Source: Oscillospiraceae bacterium | GTDB taxonomy: Bacteria > Bacillota_A > Clostridia > Oscillospirales > Oscillospiraceae | Direction: 5' to 3' | DNA length: 17,084 bases | NCBI GenBank assembly: GCA_017398105.1 | Contig: JAFQHF010000181.1 | Location: 1 to 17,084 of the forward strand | In this document: positions 14,301-17,084 of the stretch, one piece after another | How positions within the stretch are numbered: the first letter of the stretch is position 1 | Layout: the number at the start of each line of letters is the position of its first letter | The notes under the pieces: generated by a model | Database searches by the model: none | What the model was told of the DNA's origin: nothing | The model's input: only the letters and a program-made list of their open reading frames with translations | Made by a program: the position numbers and the translations under genes

Positions 14301-15353
14301 ATGCCCTTTGAAATTGTCAGAAATGATATTACCAATATGTGTGTGGATGCCATTGTCAACTCGGCAAATCCCCGGCCTGTGGTTGGCCTGGGTACGGATT
14401 CCAGCATTCATGAAAAGGCAGGACCGGAGTTGCTGGCAGCCCGGCAGAAGATTGGACCTATTCCTGTGGGAGAGGCAGCTATTACTCCCGCGTTCCGCCT
14501 GAATGCCAAGTATGTGATCAACACGGTTGGTCCGACGTGGGATGGCGGCAGCTATGGAGAGGAAATGTTGCTTCGCAGTTGCTATGATCAGTCTCTGAAG
14601 CTGGCGTTGGAGCATGATTGTAAATCCATCGCCTTTCCTCTGATCGCCACCAACAATTACGGTTTTCCGAAGGATAAGGCATTGCAGATTGCTGTCGCGG
14701 CTTTCAGTGAATTCCTTCTGGAACATGAGATGCTGATCTATCTGGTGGTGTTTGACCGGGGGGCTTACAAGCTTTCTGAAAAGTTGTTCCATAGTATTTC
14801 CAGTTACATAGATGACCATTATGTAGATCTCTGGGAAGAGGCTACCTATGGTGGAGAGAAAGAGCTCCGTCAGCAGAACGTCCGCCGCCGCAGAGATAGG
14901 GCTCTGTTCCGGAAGAGCTCTGTGTGTGAGGATGCTGCACCCTGTGCACCGATGTCGATGCCCATTGAGGCAAAGCCAAAACCAGTATCGCTCAAGGATC
15001 TTCTGAGCCAGGCAGATGCAGGCTTTACGGAAACCTTGCTGAAGTTAATTGATAAAAGCGGCAAAAAGGACTCCGAGATTTACAAGAAAGCGAACCTTTC
15101 CAAGCAGCATTTCTCAAAAATTCGGAATAATCCGGATTACAAGCCCAGTAAAGCTACTGCCATAGCTCTGGCACTTGCCCTGGAACTGGATCTGGAGCAG
15201 ACCAAGGATCTCATTGGTAGGGCAGGCTATGCCCTCAGTAACAGCAGCAAGTTTGATTTGATCATCCGTTATTTCATCGAGCAGAAGAATTACAATGTGG
15301 TGGAGATCAATATTGCGCTGTATGAGTTTGATCAGAGCTTGCTGGGTGCGTAG
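14301..15353 (+). CDS. Macro domain protein with C-terminal HTH-like domain
   Basis: 350 aa. The macro domain occupies about 1-165: NDIT (8-11), DAIVNSANP (16-24) with Asn23, a modified loop GLGTDSSIH (29-37) instead of the common GGGGVDxAIH, GEAAITPAF (57-65), KYVINTVGP (70-78) and SIAFPLIATNNYGFP (109-123). Macro domains bind ADP-ribose and many remove it from proteins or nucleic acids. A linker follows and then about 115 residues with an XRE-like helical part, KDSEIYKKANLSKQHFSKIR and LALALELDLEQTKDLIGRAG, likely DNA binding. ATG 14301 follows AAGGCAGG one base after the upstream stop; the GTG at 14292 is rejected. The fusion suggests a regulator that senses ADP-ribose or NAD-derived ligands. 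Confidence 0.86.
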   Translation: MPFEIVRNDITNMCVDAIVNSANPRPVVGLGTDSSIHEKAGPELLAARQKIGPIPVGEAAITPAFRLNAKYVINTVGPTWDGGSYGEEMLLRSCYDQSLKLALEHDCKSIAFPLIATNNYGFPKDKALQIAVAAFSEFLLEHEMLIYLVVFDRGAYKLSEKLFHSISSYIDDHYVDLWEEATYGGEKELRQQNVRRRRDRALFRKSSVCEDAAPCAPMSMPIEAKPKPVSLKDLLSQADAGFTETLLKLIDKSGKKDSEIYKKANLSKQHFSKIRNNPDYKPSKATAIALALALELDLEQTKDLIGRAGYALSNSSKFDLIIRYFIEQKNYNVVEINIALYEFDQSLLGA

Positions 15354-15440
15354 GAGGTGCAATCACATATAAATTTTTATCGGCTAAATAATATTACACA
15401 TTTTTATGTTATTATGTAAAAAACTGAAAGGAGTAATATT

Positions 15441-15713
15441 ATGAAAGAGCGATTCAAACAATATCTTGTGATGCATGGATACAAAGAGAAAACACCCAGT
15501 GGAAAGCCTAGTACGGCATATGATTATGTAATGCGTATTGACAAAGTATGTGAATGGGAAAGAACAGACTGGGAAGGCCTTTCCGAAATGATTGGCAGAG
15601 TCATTCCGCAGTATGACAAGGGTGGAATTAAAGAAAACCTTGGAAACAAATCTCATAGAGCAGTAATCAATGCATTATTGAGATTTGCAGAGTTCTTAAA
15701 TGAGACTGTATAA
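15441..15713 (+). CDS. Small orphan protein, integrase SAM-like fold possible
   Basis: 90 aa, mixed charge, no membrane segment. AAAGGAG at 15427-15433 supports ATG 15441. KERFKQYLVMHGYKEKTPSG, STAYDYVMRIDKVCEWE and HRAVINALLRFAEFL resemble the helical core-binding (SAM-like) N-terminal part of tyrosine recombinases, but no catalytic domain follows and it is complete with its own stop. A stand-alone domain or an uncharacterised family is possible. It lies 87 bases after the macro gene; no clear promoter. Confidence 0.6.
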   Translation: MKERFKQYLVMHGYKEKTPSGKPSTAYDYVMRIDKVCEWERTDWEGLSEMIGRVIPQYDKGGIKENLGNKSHRAVINALLRFAEFLNETV

Positions 15714-15747
15714 AAGTCCCCTCCCAGTTGACCCTATCCAATACAAA

Positions 15748-15891
15748 ACCTCCTATAATATGGGTGTAACGCGTCGAAGCTCAAGTCACAACACTATATT
15801 TCCCGCAAGCGGGAAATACCAACTGTGCCTTGGCTTCTCCTTTCCCCACAAAGGCCGTTCGCCTTTGCGGGGACCCCAAATTATAGGAGGT
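15748..15891. promoter_or_regulatory. Structured leader / inverted-repeat element before the VWA gene
   Basis: The outer arms ACCTCCTATAAT (15748-15759) and ATTATAGGAGGT (15880-15891) are perfect complements; the right arm holds the AGGAGG ribosome site of the next gene. Inside are two more hairpins: TATTTCCCGC/GCGGGAAATA (15797-15818) and CCCCACAAAGGC/GCCTTTGCGGGG (15844-15872, one mismatch). If transcribed from upstream, the outer stem would hide the ribosome site. The left arm also contains a perfect TATAAT, so a promoter may start inside, which would leave the site free. It could instead be a small MITE-like repeat. Confidence 0.55.
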
Positions 15892-15898
15892 AATTATT

Positions 15899-16546
15899 AT
15901 GAAGAAGAATCTGACAGAACTGGTATTTATTCTGGATCGCAGCGGCTCCATGGCAGGACTGGAAAAGGACACCATCGGCGGCTTCAATGCCATGATTGAG
16001 AAGCAGAAGGCAGAAGCAGGCGAAGCCTACATCTCCACGGTCCTTTTTGACAACTATTCCGAGGTCATCCATGACCGGGTAGCGTTAGATGCCGTGCCTA
16101 AGCTGACAGAAAAGGAATACTACGTCCGGGGCTGCACCGCACTGCTGGATGCTGTGGGTGGCGCAATTCATCACATTGGCAACGTCCATAAGTATGCCCG
16201 GGAGGAAGACCGGCCCGAAAAGACCCTGTTCGTTATCACTACGGACGGCATGGAAAATGCAAGCCGCCGTTATTCCTACGAAAAGGTCAGAAAGATGATC
16301 ACCCGTCAGAAGGAGAAGTACGGCTGGGAATTCCTGTTCCTGGGTGCCAACATTGATGCAGCCAAAGAAGCTGCCCGGTTCGGAATTGATGCAGACCGTG
16401 CTGCCAATTATCACGCAGATGCTATGGGAACAGAAGTGATCTATGAAGCTGTCTGCGAAACTGTGTGCGATTTCCGTGCCTCCCGCCCCATGGCTGCAGG
16501 CTGGAAGAAGCGCATCGATGAAGATTTTAAGAAGAGAGGTAGATAA
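15899..16546 (+). CDS. VWA (von Willebrand factor A) domain protein
   Basis: 215 aa, nearly the whole protein is one VWA domain without signal peptide, so cytosolic. Seen: strand ELVFILD followed by the MIDAS motif DRSGSM (13-18), Thr80 in VRGCTALLDA and ITTDGMEN (113-120) with Asp116, completing the metal site. LFLGANIDA (147-155) follows. Such small intracellular VWA proteins resemble those near TerY-type and ADP-ribose-related genes and probably scaffold partner proteins in a metal-dependent way. AGGAGG 8 bases before ATG. The stop is one base from the next start, so it is cotranscribed with the ADP-ribosylglycohydrolase. Confidence 0.88.
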   Translation: MKKNLTELVFILDRSGSMAGLEKDTIGGFNAMIEKQKAEAGEAYISTVLFDNYSEVIHDRVALDAVPKLTEKEYYVRGCTALLDAVGGAIHHIGNVHKYAREEDRPEKTLFVITTDGMENASRRYSYEKVRKMITRQKEKYGWEFLFLGANIDAAKEAARFGIDADRAANYHADAMGTEVIYEAVCETVCDFRASRPMAAGWKKRIDEDFKKRGR

Positions 16547-16547
16547 T

Positions 16548-17084
16548 ATGTATGGAGCAATCTTAGGTGATATCATCGGCAGCCCCTATGAATTTGACCG
16601 GGGCAGCAAGACCAAGGACTTTCCTCTGTTCTCCAGCCGTTCTGAGTTTACGGATGATACCGTGATGACCATTGCGGTGGCAGATGCCTTTCTGCCGGTT
16701 CGACCGGAAATGGAGGATGCTACCATCCGCCAGCGGGTTGTTGCGAAGATGCAGAAATATGGCCGCTTGTATCCCTATGCCGGTTATGGCAGTCGGTTTC
16801 GCCATTGGCTCCGGGACCGGCATCCGCAGCCTTACAACAGCTGGGGCAACGGTTCCGCCATGCGGGTTTCTTCTGTCGGATGGCTGTACAACGATCTGGA
16901 AACCGTGCGCCGGATGGCAAGGCTCTCTGCAGATGTGACCCATAACCACCCTGAGGGCATCAAGGGTGCGGAAGCTGTCGCCTCTACCATCTTCCTGGCT
17001 CGTACAGGCAGAACCAAGGCGGAGATCAAGTCTTACATCGAAGAGAACTTCCACTACGATCTCAGTCGTACCTGCGATGAGATC
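16548..17084 (+). CDS. ADP-ribosylglycohydrolase family protein (partial, runs off the window)
   Basis: First 179 residues; no stop before the window ends. Seen: GAILGDIIGSPYEF (3-16), FTDDTVMT (34-41) with the acidic residues that bind the metal ions, WGNGSAMR (99-106) and THNHPEG (131-137), all diagnostic of the DraG/ARH family, which removes ADP-ribose from proteins or small molecules. GAGAGGT precedes ATG 16548. Cytosolic. Coupled to the VWA gene by a one-base gap; with the macro protein upstream it forms an ADP-ribose-related group. Confidence 0.92.
   Translation, partial: MYGAILGDIIGSPYEFDRGSKTKDFPLFSSRSEFTDDTVMTIAVADAFLPVRPEMEDATIRQRVVAKMQKYGRLYPYAGYGSRFRHWLRDRHPQPYNSWGNGSAMRVSSVGWLYNDLETVRRMARLSADVTHNHPEGIKGAEAVASTIFLARTGRTKAEIKSYIEENFHYDLSRTCDEI

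Noticed and set aside
13838..14407. 189-codon minus-strand frame
   Set aside because: Antisense to the DUF523 and macro genes, which have clear signatures and ribosome sites.
15728..15759. Promoter TTGACC/TATAAT for the VWA gene
   Set aside because: The TATAAT is perfect but the spacer is 20 bases, too long for confidence; kept only as a remark in the leader entry.
15797..15818. Terminator after the 90-aa gene
   Set aside because: The hairpin is strong but no T-run follows it on either strand.
1..17084. CRISPR array, rRNA, or replication origin
   Set aside because: No regularly spaced repeats, rRNA sequence or iteron cluster was seen.

Overview
The window looks like chromosome of a gut-type Firmicute in Clostridia. 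Gene families, AGGAGG-type ribosome sites and TTGACA/TATAAT promoters all fit; species cannot be set from the sequence. It has two parts. Positions 1-13432 are a tRNA-linked genomic island, and 13433-17084 is chromosomal-type sequence carrying an ADP-ribose-related gene cluster.

ISLAND FRAME. A 45-bp direct repeat, the 3' half of initiator tRNA-fMet from the anticodon loop through CCA, lies at 92-136 and 13388-13432. A 17-bp partial copy lies at 13046-13062. No copy has the 5' half of the tRNA, so the intact gene is probably left of the window and this is an accretion site with several nested insertions. No intact integrase is present. Next to the left repeat is a dead IS3-family element (about 338-1649) with a frameshifted orfA and a truncated orfB.

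ISLAND CARGO (1780-12942). There are three operons. (1) Leftward 4667-1780: four different SAM-dependent methyltransferases in a tight, partly coupled row; the first has an N-terminal membrane anchor. (2) Rightward 4887-9304: a CydD-like/CydC-like heterodimeric ABC exporter, then a YgbA-type Cys-rich protein, a YbaN/DUF454 membrane protein and a small His-rich membrane protein, nearly all overlapping by 1-4 bases. (3) Leftward 12907-9346: an alpha/beta hydrolase broken by a one-base frameshift, a Cys-rich ATC-hydrolase-family protein, a four-helix membrane protein, a second alpha/beta hydrolase and a BAAT-type hydrolase. Operons 2 and 3 converge on a strong bidirectional terminator at 9311-9347.

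REGULATION. The three operons share one control design. Each has a good -35/-10 promoter with a 16-bp palindrome, GTTAG-N6-CTAAC, on the predicted transcription start (4684-4699, 4796-4811, 12927-12942); a fourth copy at 4851-4866 sits just before the ABC ribosome site. This is typical of TetR-family operators, but no TetR-like gene is in the window. The simplest reading is one three-operon regulon whose repressor is lost or encoded elsewhere. The genes together suggest hydrolysis, methylation and export of some compound; the substrate cannot be read from the sequence.

RIGHT FLANK. After the last repeat and a tRNA-type terminator come a DUF523 protein, a macro-domain/HTH fusion, a 90-aa orphan protein, a VWA-domain protein behind a structured inverted-repeat leader, and the start of an ADP-ribosylglycohydrolase running off the window. 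Two ADP-ribose-related proteins so close together suggest a module for ADP-ribose signalling or ADP-ribosylation reversal.
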